Source: Tubiluchus corallicola (Eukaryota > Priapulida > Priapulimorpha > Priapulimorphida > Tubiluchidae). Taken from it: a DNA stretch of 32,500 bases. Shown here one piece after another: positions 20,183 to 31,780 of this stretch. The stretch is from positions 32,501-65,000 of the forward strand of contig JAQGDQ010000661.1 of the NCBI GenBank assembly GCA_030141605.1, in the 5' to 3' direction. The first letter of the stretch is position 1. Each line of letters opens with the position of its first letter. The notes beneath the pieces are model-generated. The model was given only the letters and a program-made list of their open reading frames with translations. It ran no database searches and had not been told where the DNA came from. Made by a program: the position numbers and the translations under genes.

Positions 20183-23117
20183 CTCAGTAAATTGTATCTC
20201 AGACATGCCCTGGCTCAGTAAATTCTATCTCAGACATGCCCTGGCTCAGTAAATTCTATCTCAGACATGCCCTGGCTCAGTAAATTCTATCTCAGACATG
20301 CCCTGACACAGTAAATTCTATCCCAGACATGCTCTGGCTCAGTAAATTCTATCTCGGACATGCCCTGGCTCAGTAAATTCTATCTCGGACATGCCCTGGC
20401 TCAGTAAATTCTATCTCAGACATACCCTGGCTCAGTAAATTCTATCTCAGACATGCCCTGGCACAGTAAATTCTATCTCAGACATGCCCTGGCTCAGTAA
20501 ATTCTATCTCGGACATGCCCTGGCTCAGTAAATTCTATCTCAGACATGCCCTGGCTCAGTAAATTCTATCTCAGACATGCCCTGGCTCAGTAAATTCTAT
20601 CTCAGACATGCCCTGGCTCAGTAAATTCTATCTCAGACATGCCTTGGCTCAGTAAATTCTATCCCGGACATGCCCTGGCTCGGTAAATTCTATCTCGGAC
20701 ATGCCCTGGCTCAGTAAATTCTATCTCAGACATGCCCTGGCTCAGTAACTTCTATCTCGGACATGCCCTGGCTCGGTAAATTCTATCTCGGACATGCCCT
20801 GGCTCGGTAAATTCTATCTCAGACATGCCTTGGCTCAGTAAATTCTATCCCGGACATGCCCTGGCTCGGTAAATTCTATCTCGGACATGCCCTGGCTCAG
20901 TAAATTCTATCTCGGACATGCCCTGGCTCAGTAAATTCTATCCCGGACATGCCCTGGCTCGGTAAATTCTATCTCGGACATGCCCTGGCTCGGTAAATTC
21001 TATCTCAGACATGCCCTGGCTCAGTAACTTCTATCTCAGACATGCCCTGGCTCAGTAAATTCTGTCTCAGACATGCCCTGGCTCAGTAAATTCTATCCCA
21101 GACATGCCCTGGCTCAGTAAATTGTATCTCAGACATGCCCTGGCACAGTAAATTCTATCTCAGACATGCCCTGGCTCAGTAAATTCTATCTCAGACATGC
21201 CCTGGCACAGTAAATTCTATCTCAGACATGCCCTGGCTCAGTAAATTCTATCTCGGACATGCCTTGGCTCAGTATATTCTGTCTCAGACATGCCCTGGTT
21301 CAGTAAATTCTGTCTCAGATATGCCCTGGCTCAGTAAATTCTATCTCAGACATGCCCTGGCTCAGTAAATTCTATCTCAGACATGCCCTGGCTCAGTAAA
21401 TTCTATCTCAGACATGCCCTGGCTCAGTAAATTCTATCTCAGACATGCCCTGGCTCAGTAAATTCTATCTCAGACATGCCCTGGCTCAGTAAATTCTATC
21501 TCAGACATGCCCTGGCTCAGTAAATTCTATCTCAGACATGCCCTGGCTCAGTAAATTCTATTTCAGACATGCCCTGGCTCAGTAAATTCTATCTCGGACA
21601 TGCCCTGGCACAGTAAATTCTATCTCAGACATGCCCTGGCTGTAAATTCTCAGACATGCCCTGGCTCAGTAAATTCTATCTCAGACATGCCCTGGCTCTG
21701 TAAATTCTCAGACATGCCCTGGCTCAGTAAATTCTATCTCAGACATGCCCTGGCTCAGTAAATTCTATCTCGGACATGTCCTGGCTCAGTAAATTCTATC
21801 TCGGACATACCCTGGCTCAGTAAATTCTGTCTCAGACATGCCCTGACACAGTAAATTCTATCTCAGACATGCCCTGGCTCTGTAAATTCTATCTCAGACA
21901 TGCCCTGGCACAGTAACTTCTATATCAGACATGCCCTGGCTCTGTAAATTCTATCTCAGACATGCCCTGGCACAGTAACTTCTATCTCAGACATGCCCTG
22001 GCTCAGTAAATTCTATCTCGGACATGCCTTGGCTCAGTATATTCTGTCTCAGACATGCCCTGGTTCAGTAAATTCTATCTCAGACATGCCCTGGCTCAGT
22101 AAATTCTATCTCAGACATGCCCTGGCTCAGTAAATTCTATCTCAGACATGCCCTGGCTCAGATAATTCTCTCTCAGACATACCCTGGCACAGTAAATTCT
22201 ATCTCGGACATGCCCTGGCTCAGTAAATTCTATCTCGGACATGCCTTGGCTCAGTATATTCTGTCTCAGACATGCCCTGGTTCAGTAAATTCTATCTCAG
22301 ACATGCCCTGGCTCAGTAAATTCTATCTCAGACATGCCCTGGCTCAGTAAATTCTATCTCAGACATGCCCTGACACAGTAAATTCTATCCCAGACATGCT
22401 CTGGCTCAGTAAATTCTATCTCAGACATGCCCTGGCTCAGATAATTCTCTCTCAGACATACCCTGGCACAGTAAATTCTATCTCGGACATGCCCTGGCAC
22501 AGTAAATTCTATCTCAGACATGCCCTGGCTCAGTAAATTCTGTCTCAGACATGCCCTGACACAGTAAATTCTATCTCAGACATGCCCTGACACAGTAAAT
22601 TCTATCTCAGACATGCCCTGGCTCAGTAAATTCTATCTCAGACATGCCCTGGCTCAGTAAATTCTCTCTCGGACATGCCCTGGCTCAGTAAATTCTATCT
22701 CGGACATGCCCTGGCACAGTAAATTCTATCTCGGACATGCCCTGGCTCAGATAATTCTCTCTCAGACATACCCTGGCACAGTAAATTCTATCTCGGACAT
22801 GCCCTGGCTCAGTAAATTCTAAATCAGACATGCCCTGGCTCAGTAAATTCTATCTCAGACATGCCCTGGCTCAGTAAATTCTATCTCAGACATGCCCTGG
22901 CTCAGTAAATTCTATCTCAGACATGCCCTGGCTCAGTAAATTCTATCTCGGACATGCCCTGGCTCAGATAATTCTCTCTCAGACATACCCTGGCTCAGTA
23001 AATTCTATCTCAGACATGCCCTGGCTCAGTAAATTCTGTCTCAGACATGCCCTGGCTCAGTAAATTCTATCTCGGATATGCCCTGGCTCAGTAAATTCTA
23101 TCTCGGATATGCCCTGG
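20183..23117 (+). repeat. 31-bp minisatellite, about 95 copies
   Basis: Unit landmarks are CTCAGTAAATTCTATCTC then AGACATGCCCTGG. The 2935-bp length equals 95 units of 31 bp minus 6 and 4 bases missing from two short units (near 21640 and 21695). Higher-order structure: CTCAGATAATTCTCTCTC marks units starting at 22157, 22436, 22746 and 22963, and CTCAGTATATTCTGTCTC marks 21268, 22033 and 22250. All spacings are whole multiples of 31 once the deletions are counted. Most units hold AGACATGCCC or GGACATGCCC, both matching the p53-family half-site RRRCWWGYYY. There are no unique spacers, so it is not CRISPR-like. Confidence 0.97.
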
Positions 23118-23925
23118 CTCAGTGTTTTCTTTCGTTTCTTTCTCTGCATTAATTGTCTTACCGTAAACAATAAACGCTTCCAGTAGTTTCTATCTGATAT
23201 GAAATGCATCAGTCTTAAATATTCGTACATTAATATTTTTAACCATCATTTTCTACTAATGTCTAATGTAATCTTGTAGTAAAACTTGTCAGCTTGTGTA
23301 GTTATAGTCTATTCTTACTGTAAATGTTTTTGAAAATAGTGTATAAAGTCTGTTGTGGTGAGGATCCTAAGTCATGTTGTTCAAACTGTCTGATCCAATC
23401 CTGTAATAAATTATGTTTAAACTAACAACAAAAACCGTAAACAATAACAACAGAAACCAAAAATGTAAACAGCATTATAAAGTTGTTTAAAAAAGCCCTG
23501 TATTCATACGTGTTCTGACGGGTTCCTGTGTGCGTTGTTTGTCCAAGTGTGTGATTTGTTAGTTGTTTATATTTGTAAAATAAAGCGTTTGTTATTATTT
23601 ATTTATTATAAAAACATATTAATTTGCATCTGATTTTTTTATTCCAACACATTCACAATTTTAGTTCTCAGAACTACAAAAGACGTGTTTGCGCCATTGT
23701 TCCTTCTTTTGACCTACTCACCGTCTTTATCCGTCCGCCTTACTCTGCATATAATCCTACTTACGAATTCGTTCGCAACAAGTCCACAAGGTGTCACCAC
23801 ATGCTATCGATCACGTGGCACAAAATTCATATAGTAACATGGAATTATATTTAAATGATAAAAAACGCTAACCTGCTTTCACAATAAACATAAACATAAA
23901 AAGAAATTGGTTTATTTTTTTACTA
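23118..23925 (+). other. AT-rich stretch ending in a 3'-end-like segment
   Basis: No coding region. AATAAA at 23579-23584 followed by a TTATTATTTATTTATTAT tail resembles a retroelement or transcript 3' end, like that at 15866. The sequence before it (23500-23578) is unlike the LINE at 14772. A 76-codon frame at 23624-23854 is unremarkable. Confidence 0.35.
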
Positions 23926-24061
23926 CAGACAAACAGACAGACAGACAGACTGACTGACTGACTGCTTGACTGACTACTGACTGACTGACTGACTGACTGA
24001 CTGACTGACTGACTGACTGACTGACTGACTGACTGACTGACTGACTGACTGACTGACTGAC
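23926..24061. repeat. (GACA)n/(GACT)n microsatellite
   Basis: GACA units pass into GACT units with one early interruption (TTGACTGACTACTGAC), then about 20 perfect GACT units. Confidence 0.95.
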
Positions 24062-24551
24062 ATATTATGAGCCACTCGACTTCGTTTTATCTGAAGCAAA
24101 TAAAAACATTTTCTGCTAATCCAATGTTAAAAGGATAATTAATTGCTATAATGAAAATGTATAATAATATTATGAAATATGAAGAAATCAAACTTACATC
24201 TTTGCCGCATCTTACTAACTTGCTAAAGAGAACTCGACTGACAAAATTTTGTGATAAAACGACACGACGTACTGAACAAGAATGACTTCTTTCCTATCCT
24301 GTCTGCAAAATGAGGCCAATGGCCTATTTCCTGTCCTAGCTCACCTGTCTATCAACAGCCTAAATTTGCAAAAAACAAACACAAGGAGGCACCACGTGCT
24401 TATATCCAAAACACACTCAGAATATAGGCTATTACAGAACGTTTCCCAAGTGGTTGCTCCAGATACGAGCTTGTTGAAGAAAAAGGCGTCATATAAGTGG
24501 CGTGAAATCCAGGATTACGTAGGATTAGGAACAGGATTAGGATCATGTTAA
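24062..24551. other. Gene-free stretch before the MITE
   Basis: Unique-looking AT-rich sequence. An 89-codon frame (24282-24551, +) has no recognisable features, and its end overlaps the TTAA flank of the MITE. Confidence 0.4.
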
Positions 24552-25025
24552 CCCTTTCAGTCCCAAATTTTTTTTAATAAGAAATTTTTTTTGGCTTGGT
24601 ACTTTTGTTCAGTATATCCATCTTGTTTACACATAATAATTATTTTTTCTACCTTCATTCTACCTACCTGCATACACAACATTCTTTGTCATGTACAAAA
24701 AGTCCGACTTTCTTAAAAACACAACAGAAGCAAAAAATGTGCTTAATTTTGCAACTGCTGATAATTTTTTAAAGTATTTAAGACATTTAGTATGCATGCT
24801 ATGCTGATCTGTACAAAGTCGTCTCTAAAGTACTGTACCTTGCGCAGTTTTTTATGCTACGTAGATTTTCTAGTTTGCCATTTTATCACTATTTTTAGTC
24901 TATTGTTATTGGCTTAAATCAAAATAACTATTAACAGATCAAATAACTGTCAGTTTTAAAATTTTATTAATTTCAAAGGCAGAAAATATTCTCGTATCCC
25001 ACGGGATACAACGGGTATGAAAGGG
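24552..25025. mobile_element. piggyBac-type MITE with TTAA target-site duplication
   Basis: TTAA at 24548-24551 and at 25026-25029 flanks a 474-bp segment. Its ends read CCCTTTCAGTCCC and, on the complement of the other end, CCCTTTCATACCCG: the first nine bases are identical, and a further CCC is aligned. TTAA duplications and CCC...GGG ends are the hallmark of the piggyBac superfamily. A subterminal palindrome GTATCCC-AC-GGGATAC lies next to the right end (about 24995-25010). No transposase is encoded, so it is non-autonomous. Confidence 0.8.
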
Positions 25026-25029
25026 TTAA

Positions 25030-25860
25030 CGTTTAAAAATGCGTTTGCAAAATACATCAGATTTTGATGAAAGTTTTAAAAAGGTTGTAGAATGTAGACG
25101 CTAGAGTGGTAAGACCAGTGGTCGCAGTGAGAGAACTGACCACGTGTCAAAAAATCAATAACAATCGTTATTAGCAAAATTATTCTACCATCGAGATATA
25201 GTTACTAGCACTGATGCTGTCTGTAAAGCGTTTACCTTTTCCGGTTTATATTGGTGGTCAGTCTACACAGACAACAGTTCTTTAATTTTTCTGGTCAAAC
25301 ATGTGATGCTAACTCGTAATACGTATGGTAAACTCAGGTGAATCATTATTGAAAATAACATGGTGTTCTGAGATTTGCCATGGCCATAATCATAAAAGGT
25401 ACAAGAATTACAGCTGAAACTAATTATTACTGATTACCAAAACAAAATGAGAATTAAACTGATAAGCATACCTGACGTCCATTACATATAGCTAAGATCT
25501 AAAAATATATTTGCCTGAGGACAATATAAACATTAAGTTTAAGTAACTGCTTGTGGTGTACTGCCAGGAGCAGATGACTTAAAATAACAGTTTGTGGTGT
25601 GTTAAAAGCCAGAATTACAGACTAACCAGTCGCTTAATGAACACCACACGTCTGCAAGTGTTTGTGGTGTGTTAGTTGAACAAATGCTGAATAAAACTGA
25701 TCTGAGCTATAATTATAAAGCTTGCTAATATGTAAAACACATACAAAACCATAAAGAAGAAAAAAGAATAAAAAGAGAGGACGAAAGCTTTGGAAGAAAA
25801 ATTAAAGAATTTTTTTTGAGATTCGAGGCCATTTTAACTTCTTTTACCATTATGAATCAA
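25030..25860. other. Gene-free stretch
   Basis: No coding or RNA gene recognised. Contains the TGTGGT cluster listed separately and several A-rich runs before the next GAT array. Confidence 0.4.
25552..25668. promoter_or_regulatory. Cluster of four RUNX-core (TGTGGT) motifs
   Basis: TGTGGT at 25552, 25593 and 25663 and its complement ACCACA at 25643. Two sit in an identical TTTGTGGTGTGTTA word. TGTGGT is the core of RUNX-family sites. A related word, GCTTGTGGTGTACT, recurs at 25550 and 29867, so a dispersed repeat could also explain it. Confidence 0.2.
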
Positions 25861-25865
25861 TAGTA

Positions 25866-25981
25866 ATGACAATGATGGTGATAATAATGATGATGATGAT
25901 GATGATGTTGATGAAGATGATGATGATAACAACGACGATGATAATGATGATGTTGATAAGGATTACGATGACGACGACGAC

Positions 25982-26027
<46 letters not shown>

Positions 26028-26273
26028 TTGATGACGATGAGAAGGAGGAGGAGGATGATACTGGTGGTTATAGTAATGACAATGATGGTGATAATGATGA
26101 TGAAGGTAATAATGGTGATGAGGATGATGAAAATGATGATGTTGATGACGATGATGAGGTGATGGTAACAGTGAAAACGATGATGATGAAAAAGAATACG
26201 ATGAGGTGAGGATGACAATGATAATGACGGTGATAATGATGACGGATGTGATGATAATGGTGATGATGACGAC

Positions 26274-26305
<32 letters not shown>

Positions 26306-26306
26306 C

Positions 26307-26353
<47 letters not shown>

Positions 26354-26412
26354 CAATGACAATGACAATGACGGTGATAATGATTATGGAGGTGATGATG
26401 ACGATGATGAAT
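25866..26412 (+). repeat. GAT/GAC-rich composite satellite
   Basis: GAT runs, a (GAC)n block near 26267-26307 and the core GATGATACTGGTGGTTATAG at about 26055, followed by TAATGACAATGATGGTGATA. The core and its order of flanks match 16845-16930, so these blocks share an ancestor. Low-complexity frames on both strands are artefacts. Confidence 0.9.
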
Positions 26413-27261
26413 CATTACTGTTTCACTTTTACAAGCAATCAGTAACAAGCTACTTAAAAGAACAGACTTCGAGGCTTCGATCTTCATCAACGCAATTCTC
26501 TTTTTTTAATCTCTGAAAAGTGGAAAACCTTGGCAGTATTCAGGCGGCGTCCCTTTCTGTTGAAATGCTCTGGCTTCTGTTGAGGCAATAAAATCACCAT
26601 TTGGCTTCACAGGGGGCGCATCCACGCTACAGGGATGCGCGCTGTTAGCGAAATTAACAAAATTTAACTGAATAATCGACTTTAATCATAACGACAAAGA
26701 ACTGTTTATACATAAGTGAGTTTAAGTACCGGTACCACGGAACCTGTTTAAACCTGCTAGCATCTAGGCTTACAAAGGGTCAGTTATGCAGACGCCCCTT
26801 TTGAACCTGTAACAACAAACTAAAACATTGTTTAGTGTATTTGTTAGGACGTCGGCATGGTGGTAGCTGCTTATAACAAGACTATATAAACACATTAAAC
26901 GCATCCGTTTTGCTCTTTTATCGTGATTTTACACACAGACGGTTTTAGTTCTCCAGTTTTTTCATAAAAGTTTCACAGTGTGGCGCCACCTGCGTGCACA
27001 GTCGGGCACCAACAATGGCCGCTGTCTGACGCGATTAGCACATTTTTAAATTCTGCGTGAAAATCTGGCGTCTTCCAACTGCAGACAGAGGGCTTCTTTG
27101 CATATTCATTTCAAATTTGTTTTTTATTGTCTATTTTAGCAGCTAATCAGTCTGACCATGCTATGATTCGATCCAAAATTCAGATCAGTTCAAGTCGGAT
27201 CTGATTAAATTCGTTTCGGCTCATATTTCCTTTTAACGATGTGATCCTTCGGCTTGAAATA
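26413..27261. other. Gene-free stretch
   Basis: No gene recognised. A GC-richer hairpin GCGCATCC...GGATGCGC lies at 26616-26640. A GCGCCACCTGCGTG word at 26983 resembles a CTCF core but was not accepted as a feature. Confidence 0.4.
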
Positions 27262-27830
<569 letters not shown>

Positions 27831-28200
27831 CCTTGTCTTTTGCCTGTTTGTCTACCTGTCTGTCTGCATGGTGGTCATGTTGGTCATCCACCCAGCAGCA
27901 TAATTACACAGCACCGCCTTATATCGCTCGGCCATCATTTTCCCAGCCCTCGCTGAGATTAAACTTTAAACTTGGTGTTATGTCCACAGGGATTAATGTC
28001 CTTCTGTGACGAAGCCAAATAGCATCTACTTCTAAGCATCTATAGAAGAAGCCAGGCTATGAAAGCTTTGCTATTGACACAACGTGCGGCTATTTAAAGC
28101 TCGTCAGCTCCTTTATTCAGGATCGCGCCGTCATAAGTATGGCGGTATGCTGCTCATATTTTCACACGTTTTCACAAATTAAGCTAATTTTTGCTTATAA
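27831..28200. other. Spacer without recognised gene
   Basis: Ends of reading frames that run in from the tetranucleotide repeats. No independent coding signal. ATCGCGCCGTCATAAGTATG near 28123 is locally GC-richer. Confidence 0.35.
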
Positions 28201-28449
28201 ATAGGTTTCACAATTGACGATTTGCGGGATAGATCCAGAAATAGGTTTCATAATTGACGATTTGCGGTATAGATCCAGAAATAGGTTTCATAATTCTCGA
28301 GATGTGGGATAGATCCAGAAATAGGTTTCATAATTCTCGAGATGTGGGATAGATCCAGAAATAGGTTTCATAATTCTCGAGATGTGGGATAGATCCAAAA
28401 ATAGGTTTCATAATTCTCGAGATGTGGGATAGATCCAGAAATAGGTTTC
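28201..28449 (+). repeat. 40-bp minisatellite, 6.2 copies
   Basis: ATAGGTTTCA starts at 28201, 28241, 28281, 28321, 28361, 28401 and 28441, and each full unit ends in ATAGATCCA(G/A)AA. The first two units have TTGACGATTTGCGG where the last four have TCTCGAGATGTGGG, so two unit types lie in order. Confidence 0.97.
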
Positions 28450-28617
28450 TAAAACGGTTTTATATCAACATGGTCTATAGATAGACGGTGACTGTTTTGC
28501 CAACGTTTGAGTTGCTTTGCAATGAACTGTTTTTCTGTTTTCTCTGCGGCTACGTCTGTCTGTCTCTCTGTCTCACGCCAGAGTTTGTCAGATGTTATTC
28601 ATTATTCAGAAGATTAA
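28450..28617. other. Short spacer
   Basis: No gene. Includes CTGTCTGTCTCTCTGTCTC-like simple sequence. Confidence 0.3.
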
Positions 28618-29165
28618 TGGAAGACAGGATGATTTTTCACACACTACCCAATCTTAAAAAGTATACATTTTAATGCAATTAATACTGCAAAAGTGTTTCT
28701 GATAATTAAATAATAGATTAATATCTTAATTAGCAGTAGGCGAGCCCAACTATTGATATCATCACAAACTAACATAATTTTCAATAGCAGAAATATTTCA
28801 CGAGCGTGTTGCACGTCATTACGAAAGCGAAAATTGAAGTACAGTGCTACTGTAAGATATTCAATGTGTTGTAGTAAAACTAGGCAAGTTTTAAGATAAA
28901 ATTCAAATTTCAAATTTACCGCTGTGCTCACGCATGAGCTGCCGAACGTTTGCAACTCGTCACAAACTAACATATCTGAAGTGTGAGGTACAGCACCTGT
29001 TTTTGTACAATGCGTTTCCGGAATGCAGGCGCAAAATTGTGTTTGTTTGGCAATAATTCTTTCACGTAAGTCATTTTTGAAAAATAGTGTGTTTCCTTTC
29101 AATATTTTGAAGAGTAGATTGTTTTAACCTACAGTTTAAGATTTAGCCTGGTTTTGGTTTCATTG
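28618..29165 (+). repeat. R-family dispersed repeat, copy 3 (longest plus copy)
   Basis: Runs from GGAAGACAGGATGATTTTTC through GGCGAGCCCAACTA, GCTGTGCTCACGCATGAGCT and TTCACGTAAGTCATTTTT to about AGTTTAAGATTTAGCCTGG. The order is the same as in the minus-strand copy 4. A 152-codon minus frame (28644-29102) lies inside it, but the other copies do not preserve that frame, so I do not call a gene. Confidence 0.8.
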
Positions 29166-29447
29166 AATTTTGTCTTTGGTAAATTATGAGTTAGGCATTT
29201 TTTGTAAGCAGTTTGACGCTTGCTAAGTAGGTATTCAGCACTCACAGACAAGGTATACGTAATGTACATGATTATGGCGGGATCGAAACCTCTCTCATTA
29301 ATAACAATTATTATGCAAGAGCCACTGAACCAGCAGGGCCATCTTAGCCAGGTTTGGATGACTATTCATGTTTTTCTCAACAATATCCCCTGGAGGCAGC
29401 ACAGTAGATGAAACCGCGCAGAAATACTTTTCCAGGTGGTCAATTCC

Positions 29448-29448
<1 letters not shown>
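29166..29448. other. Short unique stretch
   Basis: No gene or repeat recognised between R copy 3 and the CT tract. Confidence 0.3.
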
Positions 29449-29527
<79 letters not shown>

Positions 29528-29642
29528 GTCTCTTTCTCTCTCTCTCTTTCTAGCTCTCTCTCTCTCTTCCTCTCCCTCTTTCTTTCTCTCTCTATCTCTG
29601 TCTCCGTCTCTCCCCCTCTCTCTTTCTCTCCTTCCCTTTCTG
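29449..29642. repeat. CT-rich microsatellite
   Basis: (CT)n with frequent TTTC interruptions, then CCCT, ending in CTGTCTC. More degenerate than the other CT tracts. Confidence 0.95.
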
Positions 29643-30487
29643 TCTCACGTTTTTCGATGTTTCCTTGTTTCATAAGTTTTCTAGATCTGTGGCTACTTTC
29701 TGCTTAGTTTTTCATTCTCTTGAATGTAGGGCGCATCAAAACATCCTGATCCCCTAAGCAGACAGTCACGTTCAGGGCGTCAAATGTATTAAAGTGAGTA
29801 AAAACTGATACCTTTGTCCTGTCTATTTTGAGCTTACTGCGTTTATAAGATGAGCTAAACGTGATTGCTTGTGGTGTACTAATTGTGCTTTTAATTAGTA
29901 CAAACGTGAAGAATTACAGCTATTTGCATAACAATTATATGTAAACTGTTTGCGGAACAACCTGTGATGTAACACGTTACGCTATGTATATGGCGTTATA
30001 TACCATAAGGTCCAGTAACTGCTTGTCGTGTGTTACAAAAATACACGACATACATGAATATGAAATGATGTATGTGTTCTCCGAGGAGAATAAGAATTTT
30101 TTTTAACACTGCCCCCCTATAATCTGGCGCACTAGCCTAGATAGCCTATTCGTAGATACGCCCCTGCTTGAAGGTAAACAACTAATATTTATGTCACTTG
30201 TTTCAATTACATACATCAGTTGAAAAACATTTTACAAAGCAAAATGATTGCGTGATGTTGGCTGAGCTAAATAAATTGCCATTTGCTTCTTTTCACTGAC
30301 GAAAAAGCAATAAAAACGCTTCATTTAGTTGTATTGACTGTACTGTAGGATAGAACTGTCACCTATACCCACTCACTAATCGTGTAGCAATGAAAGTATC
30401 ACAACGAAAGAAAGACTATTAAATTTGTCTAATTGTTTCACGCTAACGCTTGCAAGAAGATTCCCCTTATTGTAGACTGGTAATAAA
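29643..30487. other. Gene-free stretch
   Basis: AT-rich. The GCTTGTGGTGTACT word at 29867 also occurs near 25550. No coding or RNA gene recognised. Confidence 0.4.
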
Positions 30488-30954
30488 GTCACGGGGGGAA
30501 AAAGTCACGGAAAAAGTCACAGGGAAGAAGTCACAAGTTTGGCTAGAAAAGTCAAACGAAAGAAGTCACAATTTTGGCTAAGAAAAGTCACAGGAAAAAG
30601 TCACAATTTTGGCTAAGAAAAGTCACAGGAAAGAGTCACAATTTCGGCTAAGAAAAGTCACAGGAAAAAGTCACAATTTTGGCTAAGAAAAGTCACAGGA
30701 AAAAGTCACAATTTTGTCTAGAAAAGGTCAAAGGAAAAAAGTCACAATTTTAGCTAAGAAAGGTCACAGGAAAAAGTCACAATTTTGTCTAGCAAAAGTC
30801 ACAGGAAAAAAGTCACAATTGATTTTGGTTTGGTCTACGGAGAGGGTTATTGTTAGGGTTATTTCTTTTTTCTCCCCCTGTATTTTCCCCCGTGACGTTT
30901 TTCTGTGACTTTTTCAGTGACTTTTTCAATCTGTGACATTTTGCCTGTGACTTT
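30488..30954 (+). repeat. 35-bp minisatellite with inverted arm
   Basis: GTCACAATTT recurs at 30565, 30600, 30635, 30670, 30705, 30741, 30776 and 30812 (35 or 36 bp steps), alternating with GTCACAGGAAAAA. After a spacer with TTATTGTTAGGGTTATT, 30890-30954 carries the complement words CTGTGACTTTTT and CCCCCGTGAC, matching GTCACGGGGG at the left edge. Transcribed, it could form a hairpin. Confidence 0.9.
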
Positions 30955-31083
30955 TTTGCGTGGATTTCCCCTAATTTTGCTAAAACTATATGGGATTACC
31001 ATATAATGTTACATCTCATAACAGCACTATAATAGTAAGTAGTCCCTGGTAAACTAAACATGTGCAAGTCCACTGTTTCCCGA

Positions 31084-31097
31084 CGACCTTTGACCTT
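31084..31097 (-). promoter_or_regulatory. DR1-like nuclear-receptor site
   Basis: The minus strand reads AGGTCA-A-AGGTCG, one base from the DR1 consensus. It lies just outside R copy 4. No gene context. Confidence 0.2.
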
Positions 31098-31159
31098 TTA
31101 AATGTGATCAAAAATCATTTAAGCTAAGAAACAAATTTGGCATTAGCTCGTGTCCATTT

Positions 31160-31780
31160 CACCATTTTAAAATAAAACCGGACCCAATCTTAAACTTTAG
31201 GTGAAAACAGTCTACCCGATAAAATATTAAAAGAGAACATACTATTTTTTAAAAATGACTTACGTGAAAGAGTTATTGACTCAGAAACGTAATTTCGTGT
31301 TCGCGCGGCTAATCCTTCTTATGCATTTTGCCATTTGCTAGTTAGATGGGTGCGCCTGCATCTCGGAAATGCGTTGCGTAGAAACAGCAGCTGCATCTCT
31401 CAATTCAGAGGTGTTCAGTTGTGACGTAGTACATGCGTTCAGGTTTTCATTCTTTTCCACAGCGGTAAACATAAATTTTTAACTTAAACTTTAAATTTCT
31501 AACTTAAAAATTTGTATGTCACACTGAATATCTTACAGTAGCACTGCACTTCAATTTTCGCTTTCGCAAACACCATGCAACACGCTCGTGGAATATTTTT
31601 GCTGTTGAAAATTACGTTAGTTTGTGATGTCGTCACTAATTTGGGTTCTCCTGCCGTTAGTTAAGATTTTGATCTATTATTTAATTATCATAAACACTGG
31701 CATTATTATAGGTGTTAAAACATCGTACTACGTACTACGAAGTGGAGCAACTTATGAAAAACCATTCTGCTTTCCTTTAA
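31160..31780 (-). repeat. R-family dispersed repeat, copy 4 (minus strand)
   Basis: The reverse complement starts near AAAGGAAAGCAGAATGG and runs through GTGACGACATCACAAAC, CACGAGCGTGTTGCA, TGCAGTGCTACTGTAAGATA and TTCACGTAAGTCATTTTT to about AGTTTAAGATTGGG. It lies about 2 kb from copy 3, in inverted orientation. It carries an extra segment (about 31290-31490) that is shorter in copy 3. Confidence 0.8.

Noticed and set aside
20183-23117. CRISPR-like array
   Set aside because: 31-bp units are directly head to tail with no unique spacers, there are no cas genes, and the context is an animal genome.
26983-26996. CTCF-like core GCGCCACCTGCGTG
   Set aside because: A single partial match with two mismatches in the core and no context. 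Expected now and then by chance.
28644-29102. 152-codon minus-strand open frame
   Set aside because: It lies inside R copy 3. The matching regions of the other R copies do not keep the frame open.
29279-29295. B-box-like GTTTCGATCCC on the minus strand
   Set aside because: The T-stem does not pair at the loop-closing position and there is no A box upstream.
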